Source: Sipunculus nudus (Eukaryota; Annelida; Sipuncula; Golfingiida; Sipunculidae). Taken from it: a stretch of DNA of 64,000 bases. The translations under genes and the position numbers were made by a program. Position 1 is the stretch's first letter. Each line of letters opens with the position of its first letter. Where the stretch lies: assembly GCA_026874595.1 (NCBI GenBank), contig CM049307.1, positions 91,975,330 to 92,039,329 on the forward strand. Reading direction: 5' to 3'. The notes beneath the pieces were generated by a model. The model searched no databases and was not told the origin of the DNA. It saw nothing but the letters and a program-made list of their open reading frames with translations. Positions 1 through 11,150 of this stretch are shown here, piece by piece.

Positions 1-73
1 TCTACACATAATGGACGTGAATAAGGCGCAAGTGAAACAGGCGGTTGTGGAGAGTGAAATTATAGGAACCATG

Positions 74-74
<1 letters not shown>

Positions 75-148
<74 letters not shown>
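75..148. repeat. (CA)n(TA)n microsatellite
   Basis: An uninterrupted AC/CA run is followed directly by a TA run. The same CA-then-TA order recurs at the junctions of the tandem units at 17.9-18.4 kb. The peptides rich in Tyr-Ile or Val-Cys that it encodes are artefacts. Confidence 0.97.
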
Positions 149-150
<2 letters not shown>

Positions 151-1030
151 ATAACATAATTAGGTATTGTATTTTTATCCAAGACTCTATTCGGAGCTCG
201 AGATAATCTTTTTTTTTTTTTTGCAAAGATGAGAAAAGTCGACACCAAACAATACAAGGGGGCATAGTTTGGTCATGGCGCTGGGCCTATTATACCTCCA
301 GACATGAAGTTTTCCCTAATTGTAAATAACCTCGGTAGCATGAAAATACGGTCAACCATGTATTAAAACAGCCATTGTTGTATTATATAAATACAAATAT
401 ATCTCTTGTTGTGGAAACCTCTTATGTGTAACTGTGTATGATTTATCAACGTTTTCCTCATATAATTAAAGGGACCTATTCACATAACAGGTAAGATAAA
501 TTTAGTTGATGACTAGTGTTTTATACTTAGAATATTAAGTAATCTGCCAACATGTACTCAAACAGTTGCTCACTCATCCACACGGGGGATATAACTTGCA
601 TAAGGCGCGATTAATAACCCAAAACATAAACATAAATATCTCTCTAGCGCCAGCGAGTGTTTCCTCTGTGTTTCTTGCTTAATTTTCTTCTTGTTTTAGA
701 GATGTCGCGCATGTACAAGATAAGACCTCCGATGAGACAATTGTCTAATGGTAAACTTGGATTATGTTTCCTTAGACATAAAACCATAACTGCGTTTAAA
801 AGTGCCCTGGAGATAGCAAGTCCGTATGACTGGCAGGAATAGCTGGAGTAACTTCAGTATTGATCAAGAATTGACTAAATGCATGAAACACTACAAAAAT
901 TATTGCAACCGTGTATGTATATTTTAAATTAGATTTATTTGAAAGATATTAATCGCCGATATTCAGGTTTCCTTTTTTTTCGATTTATCCACTCCCTGCT
1001 ACAATTATACCACAGTTGATGATTTATGAC
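149..1030. other. intergenic, no gene seen
   Basis: AT-rich sequence with only short open frames and no recognisable protein. A motif near 473 (TTAAAGGGACCTATTC) matches the end of a dispersed repeat family also seen at 26,694, 32,827, 45,769 and 56,818. The stretch 381-470 resembles 11,290-11,390, so this may be the edge of the duplicated block described next. Confidence 0.5.
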
Positions 1031-1235
1031 ATTCTTTATTCATGACAGTAACTGTCATAGCAATCAATAAGGGAAAGGGGACTGATTTACATACGCATTT
1101 AAAATACAATAAAACTGCCGATAGAGTGTGTCAGTATTGGGTGTTTCTTGAAAATATAACATCAATCAGTTCTTCGATCTTGCCTGGAAAGAGAAACTTT
1201 ATAATTGATAAAATAACCGTAAGAAGCAGATATAT
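1030..1235 (+). repeat. duplicated block, copy of 11,480-11,700
   Basis: The text CAATAAGGGAAAGGGGACTG, the nearby AAAATACAA-AAACTG stretch and the later GAAGCAGAT motif align in order with CAATAAGGGAGAGGATGCTG and its followers at 11,517 onwards. This is a diverged relative of sequence just upstream of symporter copy 1. It is probably an older fragment of the same duplication family, without a gene. A C-run (about 1,290-1,303) follows. Confidence 0.6.
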
Positions 1236-1894
1236 GTTAAGAAAGTCAGTGGCCCTTTTTTTCAGGGTCAGGCAGCAGCTACTTGTGTACCCCCCCCCCC
1301 CCCACCCCGCCCTTCACCAAAGGAAATTGGACAAAGAATAGTGAACATCCATCCCTCCCTCTGTCTATCCTTCCAAACTATAATGTTAGAGCAATAACTT
1401 GAAAACAAACATATATTCCTACCTACATGCAGTCACCATGCATTCTCATGCCATTGATGTATAGTTTAAATATTGATGACCCCATTGATGCATTTCATGA
1501 AAGGCTAGGTTAAGTATGAATATGAACGACCATGTCGCATTTGTAATGGAGACAGAGCCAATACTGTTTGTTACTGATATCACACTGATAAGTCATTAAA
1601 AGAAGTGTCTCTTGACTTTCCCCACTGGAAACCTCTCCTGCAGCTACTTCCATAAGAGCCGGGGAACAAACCACATCTGCTCCACAGATTAACCGTTCTT
1701 GTACCCCGATTTTTATTGGACTGAATATGTAATGCCTTCTATTGAGTCAGATTAAATCGGGCTACCGTCCTTGTTGTTATTACATTTAATTCATCCGAAT
1801 AAAACCACTTTATAAATAAATATATATTTGGATCCAAACAGTAGTTTCAGTTGTGATTCAACAGAACATCTAATTGGTAGCATGTAAATTAACA

Positions 1895-2553
1895 CGAAAA
1901 TAGCCTTTCTTTAGAAATAATTGGTACCTGCCAAAATATTGTTGTGTAACCGTTGGTTTACTCCTGTACAAACAGTGGACAGCATCAACACATATCGTGG
2001 GTCCCCGTGCATCGCCCAGGCCACAACACCTGTCAAACACGAGAAGCCCTGACTAAGAAAATAAAAATGTAATACATGTTCCCGCTGGCTGAAACATCGC
2101 ATGTTGCGATGGCTGATGCCTAGGACCCGATACACGCGCTCAGACTGTGCTACCCGTGTCATTTCAGCTGAGGCTCCTGGACCTGAAGTACAAATCTGTT
2201 GTGAAAGGTTCTACAATGAATTTATATTCGGCCCACGGACCGTAATGACCATCCAGCAGAGACATATCAGATGACATGAAGGTCCATGTATTGACTAATG
2301 TGAACTACTCTTTGATTTGGATCTGTCGTACATGCACACATTGGACCTCTGGTCACGCGGCCTTGTAAACAGACACACATGGACTGTGTATACTCGCACG
2401 CATAACCATAACAAGGTGTTAAACAGCCCAAGGGGAGGTACTTAGACCATGTGCTGGGATGGTTTTACCTGGTTACTTTTGTCACAAGCAAACGTGAACG
2501 GATAGCGTGAAAGAATATGCATAACATTGCTCCTGATTATGTCCTTTCTAATG
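1895..2553 (-). mobile_element. MITE-like element, diverged copy (TTAAAGG family)
   Basis: Read on the minus strand, this is a diverged copy of the elements at 12,150-12,660 and 62,454-62,955. The end ATTAGAAAGGACATAATCAG matches ATTAAAGGAACATAATCAG at 12,150. The CCTTGTTATGG segment and the GCAGGTACC end are also shared, in the same order. About 290 bp in the middle (2,110-2,400) is not in the other copies; it resembles 3,030-3,350. Confidence 0.65.
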
Positions 2554-2826
2554 TGCATCATGATAAAAATAAATTTACAGAAAATTGCCTGATCAGATTG
2601 GTCCAACCTAGTTATATAACCCTGGGGTCATCTTGACGTCATCGACTTACAGTCTGGCCACAAACTTCTAACTCACATTCCAACTCACAACGAGCTTACA
2701 CCTATGTTGAAAGATCAAATAATTTGCTATATAAGTATATGATATCCGTTCCACATCATACAATAAAAAAATTGCTAGTCATTTAATCACATCAACTGGT
2801 AGTTAAACAAGCAAGACCTGACAGAG

Positions 2827-2828
<2 letters not shown>
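2554..2828. other. intergenic, no gene seen
   Basis: AT-rich spacer without a recognisable gene or repeat border. Confidence 0.4.

Positions 2829-2884
<56 letters not shown>
2829..2884. repeat. (CT)n microsatellite
   Basis: About 28 uninterrupted CT units. Confidence 0.98.
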
Positions 2885-2887
<3 letters not shown>

Positions 2888-3029
2888 ACGAATAACAATT
2901 CCCTCATAGACCGCATTCCTTCGCAAATGTTACTAGATCCATAATCTTTAGAGTACTTGGATAAAACTTTCTGCCGAATATGTGTAAGACAATATAGGTA
3001 TATGTAACAGAATAACAGACACTGGCATT

Positions 3030-3350
3030 TAAAATGTGATAAATGTACCCGCTGTCTGAAACAATCGACACGATTCGCGTGTTAGCAGTGGCACAGCGAC
3101 CCAGTATACGGTCACAAATACTGTGCCTGTCATCTCTGCAGAGGGTACAGGACTGTTACAAAATTATTGCGAAAGTATCTATAATGCATTTATTTTAGGC
3201 CTATGCGCCGTTATGTTCGTCCAACAGAGACATATAATAAAACATGAACGTCCATGTATAATCTGCCTGAATACACTGCGAATGCTTTCACTGCGAATGT
3301 AACCAAGCGCGTAGGTCTGTGGTCACAGAGGGACGTCCGCTCTTGGAGCT
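3030..3350. repeat. diverged copy of 2,060-2,400
   Basis: Shared ordered words include CCCGCTG-CTGAAACA, CCAGCAGAGACATAT versus CCAACAGAGACATAT, and GAACGTCCATGTAT versus GAAGGTCCATGTAT. This is the middle segment of the element at 1,895-2,553, present here on its own. No protein is encoded. Confidence 0.6.
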
Positions 3351-3484
3351 GGATGCACAATGCGTTACCACTCTCTCATTGGTCTGATTACAATGCTTTA
3401 CTCTGTGCCTAACCTGCAGTTATAACCGCTGCGTACGGAGTGTACATATAACTCATAGAATATAGGTCGCAGTGATCATATTAC

Positions 3485-3610
3485 AGGTGTCCAGGGAGGT
3501 TTTCCAAGAACCTCCCTGGATGTCAAGTTATAAGATTCTAGGTCCAGCGGTCCCGATTTGTGCCATGGTAACGGACGACAGGAGGGCCGGGGAAGATACG
3601 AAAGTCAAAG
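3485..3610 (+). repeat. single fragment of the 0.3-kb HINE-like monomer
   Basis: GATGTCAAGT, AAGATTCTAGGTCCAG, CGATTTGTGCC and GTAACGGACGAC occur in the same order as in the monomers at 8.6-10.25 kb and 36.4-37.9 kb. It begins with a local inverted repeat, GGGAGGTTTTCC ... GAACCTCCC. Confidence 0.65.
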
Positions 3611-4269
3611 GTATTACGATGTGGTTCGAAACGCGAATGAATGTGGGTGTAGTGTGAAGAACACATGGATCTGTTAGCAGTTGAACGGTATACGATACAG
3701 CGTTCAGAGACACGGCTTAATTTCACAATAAACTTATTTATTTTACATGGATTCTAAAAAAATAGTTATTTAAACTAATCTAAGCTCTCTCCTTGGCTCA
3801 TGTGGTGGCGTGCAGTAGTGCCTTTAGAAAACCGGAGAAATCACCGGTCCTACCGTCCTGGACTGGCGACTACAACACACTCTTATAGCCAAGCCGGGGA
3901 TCTTACCCGGATCGCCAGGAGAAAAGTCGAGCGTTTTAACCCTCGACTGTCCAGTCCCAGTATCTGTACATTATAATAGTTTATCTATATTCTCCACCAA
4001 AACAGTTATATTTTTTTTAAATATATGTTAAAAATGATTAGTGTTTTTAATATGTTCTTACGATTTTAATTATCTCTCTGTATATCGATTTGTATTTGTC
4101 TTGGCAACAATATCGAGCAATGTGTTAAAAAAACCGGGATTTTTACTTATACGCTTAGTGAAAGACACAACTGTGAATGCTTAACTTGCTTATGCAAGAA
4201 AGGATGGCTTGACTCAAATGTTAAACGATATTTTTTATCTTTTAATATGTGACTATAAATGCATTCTTT
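3611..4269. other. intergenic with a dispersed-repeat fragment
   Basis: The stretch at about 3,725-3,830 (TTATTTATTTTACATGGATT, then TCTCTCCTTGGCTCATGTGG) resembles 24,550-24,640. Nothing coding was recognised. Confidence 0.4.
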
Positions 4270-4299
4270 TGGGGGACCGAGATCCGAATTCGGAACAAT

Positions 4300-4835
4300 C
4301 GAACCAGTTATGGAGGACTCGACTCGGGACTAGGACTCGTGTCCGGACTATAGTTCCACTTTGTAAAGGACTCGGACTTTGACTCGAGCATCCAGGATTG
4401 TTCACGGACATAAGATTTCGAGAAATCATTCCAGGTCAATCTCGAGTACTTCAGAAAGACAACTCTGTCACATACCATAAAGACATTTATTAACATGTGC
4501 TAATTAACTACATAGAGAATATTACCAAAAACGACTATATTCCAAGCTTTAGGCATCGGGAGCTAAATGTAAGTTAACCTTAACGTAAAATACAAGTGTA
4601 AACTTACATGACAATACTTGTAATAACGTCAACAAAGTGACAATTAATTTTTTTAATAGATTTTATTGGATTCGGACTCGGACTTTGACTCGGGTGCCAG
4701 ATGACTGGGACTCGATTAAGGTGGATGCTGACTCAAACCTCAAGGACTCTGAATTAGACTTGGCTTCGGGAGGCTTCGACTCGGACTTGCACTCGGACTC
4801 GGCTAGTGTGGACTCGACTACAACAATGAATTGAA
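4300..4835. repeat. GACTCG-rich low-complexity blocks in direct repeat
   Basis: Two blocks (about 4,310-4,390 and 4,668-4,825) are built from variants of GGACTC/GACTCG. The string GGACTCGGACTTTGACTCG occurs at about 4,371 and again at about 4,676, roughly 305 bp apart in the same orientation. The second block reads as a short Asp/Ser-rich peptide, which follows from the hexamer and is not evidence of a gene. Confidence 0.7.
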
Positions 4836-4877
4836 CCTATCATGGCAGCGAGCAATGAAAGAACACCTAATTGGTCT

Positions 4878-5264
4878 TGTTACGAAGACAAGTTATTCAG
4901 GGGAAAATATTGGGCCGATCTGGGATTCGAAGCCATAACGGTGGCGCACATGTCCGGCATACCAACCGCTTCGCTGGTAAAGCAAGCTTCACTAGCGAGA
5001 CAGTTCGGTCTGTTCTTAAGTCACCGCGTAACACACCCCCTCTTAAGAGCCTTCTGCTATCAGAACAAGACTAATTATCCCAGGAGTCACACTTTGGTGA
5101 GCTTATTCCCTGGACCACAAAGATAACCGTCAGGTTGGGCGAGCCCCCATTTTGTTACAAAGACAAATTTTTCAGGGGAAAATTCTGGGCCGATCTGGGA
5201 TTCGAACCCATAACGGTGGCGCACAAGTCCCGCGTACCAACCGCTTCTATGTCACTCCGTAACA
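4878..5264 (-). mobile_element. complete miniature LTR element (TRIM-like) with tRNA-like LTRs
   Basis: On the minus strand the element runs 5' LTR (5,153-5,264, about 44 bp shorter than its partner), interior (5,034-5,152, 119 bp) and 3' LTR (4,878-5,033, 156 bp). Both LTRs begin TGTTAC and end GTAACA. Three bases after the 5' LTR lies TGGGGGCTCGCC, which fits a primer-binding site for tRNA-Pro. The interior ends in CTCTTAAGAGGGGGTG, a polypurine tract. GTCT flanks both sides (4,874-4,877 and 5,265-5,268), a 4-bp target-site duplication. There is no coding capacity. Each LTR contains a pol III B box (GGTTCGAATCC in the 5' LTR; GGCTTCGAATC in the 3' LTR). The 5' LTR deletion removes the front of its A box. 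Confidence 0.88.
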
Positions 5265-5279
5265 GTCTAAATTGAAGTT

Positions 5280-5960
5280 TGATTCTGTAAACGGTTTTTT
5301 GTATTTGTATCTAAAAAAATCGTATGGATATTTAATTTTGGTATCTCTTGTATCAAGAATCAGTAGGCACTTTGTAAGTACATGTATACTAAGGAATGCT
5401 TACCATTTGTGACCGTGTTTTTATTGTTGATCCGTAGAGCATTCAGTGCAGGTCAGAGTTCATATATAATATATAGGCTACATTGATCGAATAATGAAAG
5501 GATTCATTAATATAATATTGAGAATATTGGGCTACACCGAAGGTGGTTAGAAAAAAAAACCGACACCAGCTCGATATACAAATTTAGCTTATGCATCGAT
5601 TGATTATTTCTAACGTGGTAATAAGAGTACAGCGGGTGTGGTCGTGAATATGGTCAGGTGAAAGACAAGTGCATGTATTCGTGCTGAGTAGCGCAATTTC
5701 TTTTCAATATATGGCGGGACGGCCTTGCCTCCCCGCCACTAATACCCCCCCCCCAATGGTAAACTGAACAGGCCTTTAAAACACTATATACCAAATTCAG
5801 CCTCTATAAAATATATATATAATGTTTTATGTGGTGTTATCAGAATCTAATTCTAGACGGACGAGCGAATATTTTCATGGAAGGGCAATTGTCAACGCTT
5901 AGTATCCGTTGAGGGTGATCAGGAGCTGTTGGGTATGAGTGGGGTTGTCCCATCACTTTT
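5280..5960 (+). repeat. duplicated block, copy of 37,890-38,370
   Basis: Ordered matches with 37.9-38.4 kb include GGCACTTTGTAAGTACATGT, TTGATCGAATAAT-AAAGGATTCA and GAGAATATTGG. A GGGACGG-CTCCCC stretch, the GTATCCGTT / GTGTCCGTT motif and GAGCTGTTGG near the end also match. In the right-hand unit this block leads almost directly into the upstream flank of symporter copy 3. Here about 6 kb of other sequence separates it from the flank of copy 1. Confidence 0.75.
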
Positions 5961-5979
5961 TCCATGTACATTTAAATTT

Positions 5980-6840
5980 TAAGTAATTTTATTAGAGATT
6001 TACAAGGAATATTCTCGCTTCAGAGACGATCATTCAGTAAAATCATTTGCCCCTTGTGCATCCGCTGGTTTTGAACGTTCTGATTTTAATCCTTCAAGAT
6101 TTATTCACTTTGTGTTATTCATGGTCGGTCCACATGTTGGGAACGAAGGAATTATGTCACATTATCAATCATTAAAATTCTGAAAGACAACGCTTAATTT
6201 ATATCCGAGGAACTTTGTAATACTTAGACGGATTTTCGTGAATAAGTCATCTCTGTTCATAGATTACACCACTCATGTAGCGGTTCTATATTGTTAAAGG
6301 TGCCCTTTTTATTGTGTGACACGGGCGTAACTCGTGTTGTAGCACCCTCGCCGGGCCGCTTGTTACATTCTTGGTTGAACTCTCGTTGTCATGATAGCTT
6401 GGGGCTGTTTTAAGTAATTTTTATTAGAGATTTACAAGGAATATTCTCGCTTCAGAGATGATCATTCAGTAAAAACATTTGCCCCTTGTGCATCCGCTGG
6501 TTTTGAACGTTCTGATTTTAATCCTTCAAGATTTATTCACTTTGTGTTATTCATGGTCGGTCCACATGTTGGGAACGAAGGAATTATGCCAAATTATCAA
6601 TCATTAAAATTCTGAAAGACAACGCTTAATTTATATCCGAGGTACTTTGTAATACTTAGACGGATTTTCGTGAATAAGTCATCTCTGTTCATAGATTACA
6701 CCACTCATGTAGCGGTTCTATATTGTTACAGGTGCTCTTTTTATTGTGTGACACGGGCGTAACTCGTGTTGTAGCACCCTCGCCGGGCCGCTTGTTCCAT
6801 TCTTGGTTGAACTCTCGTTGTCATGTTAGCTTGGGGCTTT
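5980..6840 (+). repeat. 432-bp tandem duplication containing an LTR 5' end
   Basis: The sequence from about 5,980 to 6,410 is repeated from about 6,412 to 6,840 with only a few differences. The unit holds about 313 bp of flank plus the first 115 bp or so of the LTR described next. The duplication therefore happened after the LTR element inserted; the first copy of the LTR start (about 6,293-6,407) is not a separate insertion. Confidence 0.9.
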
Positions 6841-7530
6841 CTCGCCTGACCGAGCCGGGTCGTGATTCACGAGTGGACCCTGGTATGTAGAGACACAGCG
6901 ATGTTCTTCTAGATGATACCTGTAATGCGTGTTTATTGTGTATGGTGGTAGATCGTTTAGACTGTTCTAGAAGTGGAAAGTTCTCGGCTTGGGGCAGGAA
7001 GTTATAAATAGGGGACTGTGTTTTAAACCGAGAGAGGAGGAGAGAATATTCCAGCGGACACCGACGTGTTTATGTCAGTTTGCGGGACCTGTCCGATTAT
7101 CCAGTAATTTCAGGGATTCTACTATTACTTACTCTAAACAATTTAATGCTGCCTACTTAAGTTTACTTTCTTGATTGTTACAAGAGCTTTACATTGGACT
7201 GTTATTCTCCGAGAGTATACATTTAAAGAACTTGTCGCTGTGGCGGTGATGGTATCCAAGTACTGTGCACTGTGTTTATTAGGCTTTGTGATTATATTGA
7301 TTTGATGTTATACTGTTACTGTACTGTGTAATTGTATTGATTTAGTGTACTGTAATGTTAGGGTTGTTTTAAGAATGAATTATAGGTATTTGTTAACACA
7401 AAAAACACTGACTTCTTTATTTATTCCCTTAGACATTTCACGCTGCCTAGTGTTACAGAATCTGATTTTTTTATTACAAAATTTGTGTTCATCACGCATA
7501 CGTGATCTGTTTATATTAGGTTCCGTATCA
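6724..7530 (+). mobile_element. solo LTR of a gypsy-type retrotransposon (about 807 bp)
   Basis: Starts TGTTACAGG and ends CCGTATCA, one base from the expected GTAACA. ATAT flanks both sides (6,720-6,723 and 7,531-7,534), a 4-bp target-site duplication. A TATA box (TATAAATA, 7,003-7,010) sits where an LTR promoter would be. The whole length is matched in inverse orientation by 51,535-52,330. No gag-pol sequence lies on either side, so this is a solo LTR left by recombination. The superfamily is inferred from the 4-bp duplication and TG...CA ends. Confidence 0.85.
7003..7010 (+). promoter_or_regulatory. TATA box inside the solo LTR
   Basis: TATAAATA followed by GGGGACTG. The sister LTR at 51,535-52,330 has TATATAAA at the equivalent minus-strand position (about 52,045-52,053), so the motif is a family feature. 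Confidence 0.6.
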
Positions 7531-7534
7531 ATAT

Positions 7535-8583
7535 CTCCTTCGCTTTAACCGCTGCTTTATTTAGCAAGATTTTTCGGGTTTCTTCACCAGGGCTGTCACA
7601 GGGCAAAATGAGAGTGTGTTATTGCATCGGCATCGAACCTCAAGTTTTAAACCAGCGAAAGCCGGCTCTGTTTGGTATGATTCTAAGTTCTGTGCTAGCT
7701 ATGGAGTTGAGACCCCGGGACTCTAGCTAAGCATAGCAGCAGTTAAAGCGAATGAAATCGGGAAAGACTGCACAGTACTACAGCTGCGTAAGGAGTCTAT
7801 TGGACTGAAATGAAATCCTGCCTTTTATGGCACATTGACATTCATTTAATGGCCAAATTGTGGGGGATATGATATGGTATGTCCCCCCCTGGTATAAAGT
7901 ATGTGTGTGTGTGGGGGGGGGGGGGGCACACATTGCACCAGTGTTTGTGTTCTTGTAAACGTACATGAATAATTATATAAAACGTTTAATTATATATCAT
8001 AACAATATAAATAAATACAATTGGCGTTCTGAAGATTATTAACACATAAAAATTACCATTTGTTTCATTGCATGAACATGTGTTTGTATACATATATTAG
8101 CCCCTTCAAGTAAGAGAACCCCTTCCCATATTTTCGGTAATAAAAAGTTAAAGGTTAAGTTAGGATGGTACATCCATTAAGTTTTCTGTGGTAAAACTAA
8201 TGTACACTGAAGATATATAAAAATTCACCTCTGGCACCAAAGAATTAAAGAAAACTCACAAGCCTGATAGGTCCATCCAAGATTTTCCCAGAACACTCAT
8301 TAAACAAGGAGCAAAATACATGTAGGATACTCATCAAGAGTTGAATCATAATATATAATCATATTTATGTGAAGATACCTTTAAAAGCTAAAGGAATCTA
8401 TATATAAAACTTCAAACATAATCCCAATACTTTTTCAGCAGATATGACAGAGAAACAAATAATATACTTTTTTTAATTATTTGGTCAGTAAACGATAATT
8501 TCAGAACCTCAAAATCAGGAAAGTTACCAGTGAAAACATTATGTTTACCTCCTTGAAATCACTTTTAACAAAAAAAAAAAAAA
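7535..8583. other. intergenic with a G homopolymer
   Basis: AT-rich sequence, no recognisable gene. A G14 run lies at 7,913-7,926 after a short GT run, and a poly(A) run (about 8,570-8,586) leads into the next element. Confidence 0.5.
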
Positions 8584-10252
8584 AAACAAGTGGCCTATGG
8601 GCCATGACGCTCAGCTGAACTTGGAAATACAAAGAGTGTATTTTAAAATGTATTCGAAATATAATAAACATCAAATTTTTAATTATTCTGAGGGGTACGT
8701 CTGAGCCCCATAGCTCGAAGTATATGGGTAACAGAGACCTTATTTCAGGTTTTCAATGAGATTTTTCATGGACCTCTCTTGATGTCAAGTAAGAAGATTC
8801 CAGGTACAGTGGTTACGATTTGTGCCCTGTTAACGGACAGACGGCCGAACGGCCAGATAGGCGGACGGACGACGGTCAAAGAGTGACCACTATAGCTCAG
8901 GTGACTTACAGTCAGCTGAGCTGCAAAATTGAGAAAAAAATGCCCAAAAAAAAATTGGAAAAAATCTTTAGGAATTAATGAAATAGTCCTTTATGAATAT
9001 GCATACAAAAAATCATAGTGATCAATGCAAGAGTTGTTCAGATAATGGAGCTTTTGTAAAAAATCATTTAATTATTCTGGGGGGGGGGGGGGGGTGCACT
9101 TTGGAGCCCCATACCTCAGAGGTTATGGATATCAGAGACCTAATTTCAGGTTTCCAAGGAGACTTTTCATGGGCCTCAGGTGATTTACAGTCAGCTGAGC
9201 TGCAAAATTGAGAGAAAATGCAAAAAAATTAGAAAAAGCTGCAGAAACTGATGAAATATTCCATGATCAAAATCTATGCAAAGAATCATAGGGATAATTG
9301 CAATAGTTGTTCAGATACTTCAGCTTTTGTATGAAATTTTCCATTATTCTTGGAACTACTTCGGAGCCCATAGCTAAGAGGTTATGGGAAACAGAGACCT
9401 AATTTCAAGTTTCCAAGGAGACTTTTCATGGGCGTCCTTGCATGTCAAGAGAGAAGATTCTAGGTCCAGCTGTTACGATTTGTGCCCTGTTAACAGATGA
9501 CTGCATCTTAAGAGGTCTAAATATTGAGAAAAAAAAATCGTAAAAGTAAATTGAAAAAATACAGGTGGCACCACCAGCTGCAGAATCTGATGGAATATTC
9601 CATGATCAAAATCTATGCAAAGAATCATGGGGATCAATGCAATAGTTGTTCAGTTACTTGAGCTTTTGTATCAAATTTTCCATTATTCTGGGGGGGGGGG
9701 GGTATTTCGGGGGCCCATAGCTCAGAGTTTATGGGTTACAGTAACCTAATTTCAGGTTTTTAAGGAGACGTTTTATGCGCCTCTCTGCAGGTCAAGAGAG
9801 AAGATTCTAGGTGCAGTTGTTACGATTTGTGCCCTGTTAACATATGACCGCATCTTAAGAAGTCTCAAAAATAGAGAAAAAAATCGTTAAAAAAATAAAA
9901 AAAAATACAGTTGGCGCCACCAGTCTGCAGAAACTGATGAAACACTCCATGATCAATATCCATGCAAAAAATCATGGTGATCAATGCATTAGTTCTTCAG
10001 AAACTCGAGCTTTTGTATCAAATTTTCCTTTATTCTGGGGGGGGGGTACTTCGGAGCCCCATAGCTCAAAGAATTTTGGTAACAGAGACCTAATTTCAGG
10101 TTTCTAAAGAGATTTTTTATGGACTTCCCAGGAAGTCATGTTAGAAGATTCTAGGTCCAGTGCTTACGATTTGTGCCTGGTTAACGAACAGACGGACGCC
10201 GGACAAAGGGAGATCGCTATAGCTCAGATGACTTTCAGTCAGCTGAGCTAAA
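8584..10252 (+). mobile_element. Helitron-like/pearl-type element with about five 0.3-kb internal repeats
   Basis: Starts after a poly(A) run with AACAAGTGGCCTATGGGCC, then GCTCAGCTGA. It ends with AGCTCAGATGAC ... CAGTCAGCTGAGCTA, an imperfect hairpin. Between are about five monomers of 270-345 bp. Each has an ATCAATGCA-AGTTGTTCAG stretch, a G-run after ATTCT in three of them (9,079-9,094; 9,690-9,702; 10,037-10,046), GAGCCCCATA, AGAGACCTAATTTCAGG, GATTCTAGGTCCAG and ACGATTTGTGCC. No protein is encoded. Palindromic ends around a tandem-repeat core fit non-autonomous Helitron/Helentron derivatives (HINE, pearl); the class is inference. Confidence 0.65.
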
Positions 10253-10361
10253 AATAATTGCGTGAATGATTCAAGTTCAGAAAGAGACATAACAAGATTA
10301 TGTAGGAGGCATCAAACCCCCTCCAGGATGATCATAATGAAATTGCTGTATAGATCTACAG

Positions 10362-10775
10362 GTCGCCTCCAGTACAGTGTCATATGGTATTATGGTGATC
10401 CAACCTACCTTCGAAATTGAAATAAAAATCGATTGTTTCATAGTTGTTTTCCTAATCCTCCACTAAGTCTGTTCAGAACTCTTTGCGTAAAAATACTTTC
10501 CCTCTGGCCACCTGGCGACGGTAAATTAACCGGCATTCATGCGGCATATTAATTTTAAAACAAAAAATAATCGCTCTTTTACGAAATGTTATAAGTTTGG
10601 TTAAACTACACGTTTAAGAGATGCAGTATAGCTTAAACATTTAATAAAGATGATTTTTCTCGAAATTACACAAATGTGAGCTAGCCTCTCTGGCTCTGGG
10701 TGGTGGGGGGGGGGGGGGGGGGGGGGGGATTGGACGTTGTATAAACGTTCAAGTAAATGTTTTGCTGGAGGCGAC
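10362..10775. mobile_element. MITE-like element with GTCGCCTCCAG inverted ends
   Basis: GTCGCCTCCAG (10,362-10,372) and its exact complement CTGGAGGCGAC (10,765-10,775) bound 414 bp without coding capacity. A G24 homopolymer lies inside (10,705-10,728). A lone end with CAGGTCGCCTCC recurs near 29,848, supporting a dispersed family. No clear target duplication was seen. Confidence 0.55.
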
Positions 10776-11150
10776 TGCCTTATTGTAAACCTAAATATAT
10801 TTACCTGCAGACTTCCCTATTGGCGGGAGACTACGTAACAGACCGGTTCCACTCTATTTTCGTTATTTTAATTTTTGCCCTGGTGTTACCAAGGCCTGGT
10901 GACTAGTGGAGGCGTGTACCGCTCCGACACATATAAACGGTCCGTTTCCGGTCCGGTCCAGCTGTAAGGCAGTCCGCTAAAAAGATTGAAATTGAAGTTA
11001 ATTTGTTCAAATGTAGAGTAAAACTGAATATCACATGCACCGCAAGACCTGGTTTGATTTCTGAATGACTCATATTTAGTAATCAGGAATGTTGGCGGAG
11101 GTATTTATGCACTACGTCTCTCACTGTTTTTCTAGTTGGTATTGTATTAT
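10776..11150. other. intergenic, no gene seen
   Basis: Mixed sequence with no recognised gene or repeat. Confidence 0.4.

Noticed and set aside
2-265. Open frames with Tyr-Ile and Val-Cys runs
   Set aside because: They are translations of CA/TA microsatellites; the same holds for frames at 17.9-18.4, 49.1-49.3 and 56.0-56.4 kb.
8584-10252. CRISPR-like array
   Set aside because: The repeats are about 300 bp, diverged and in an animal genome; there are no short identical repeats with unique spacers anywhere in the window.
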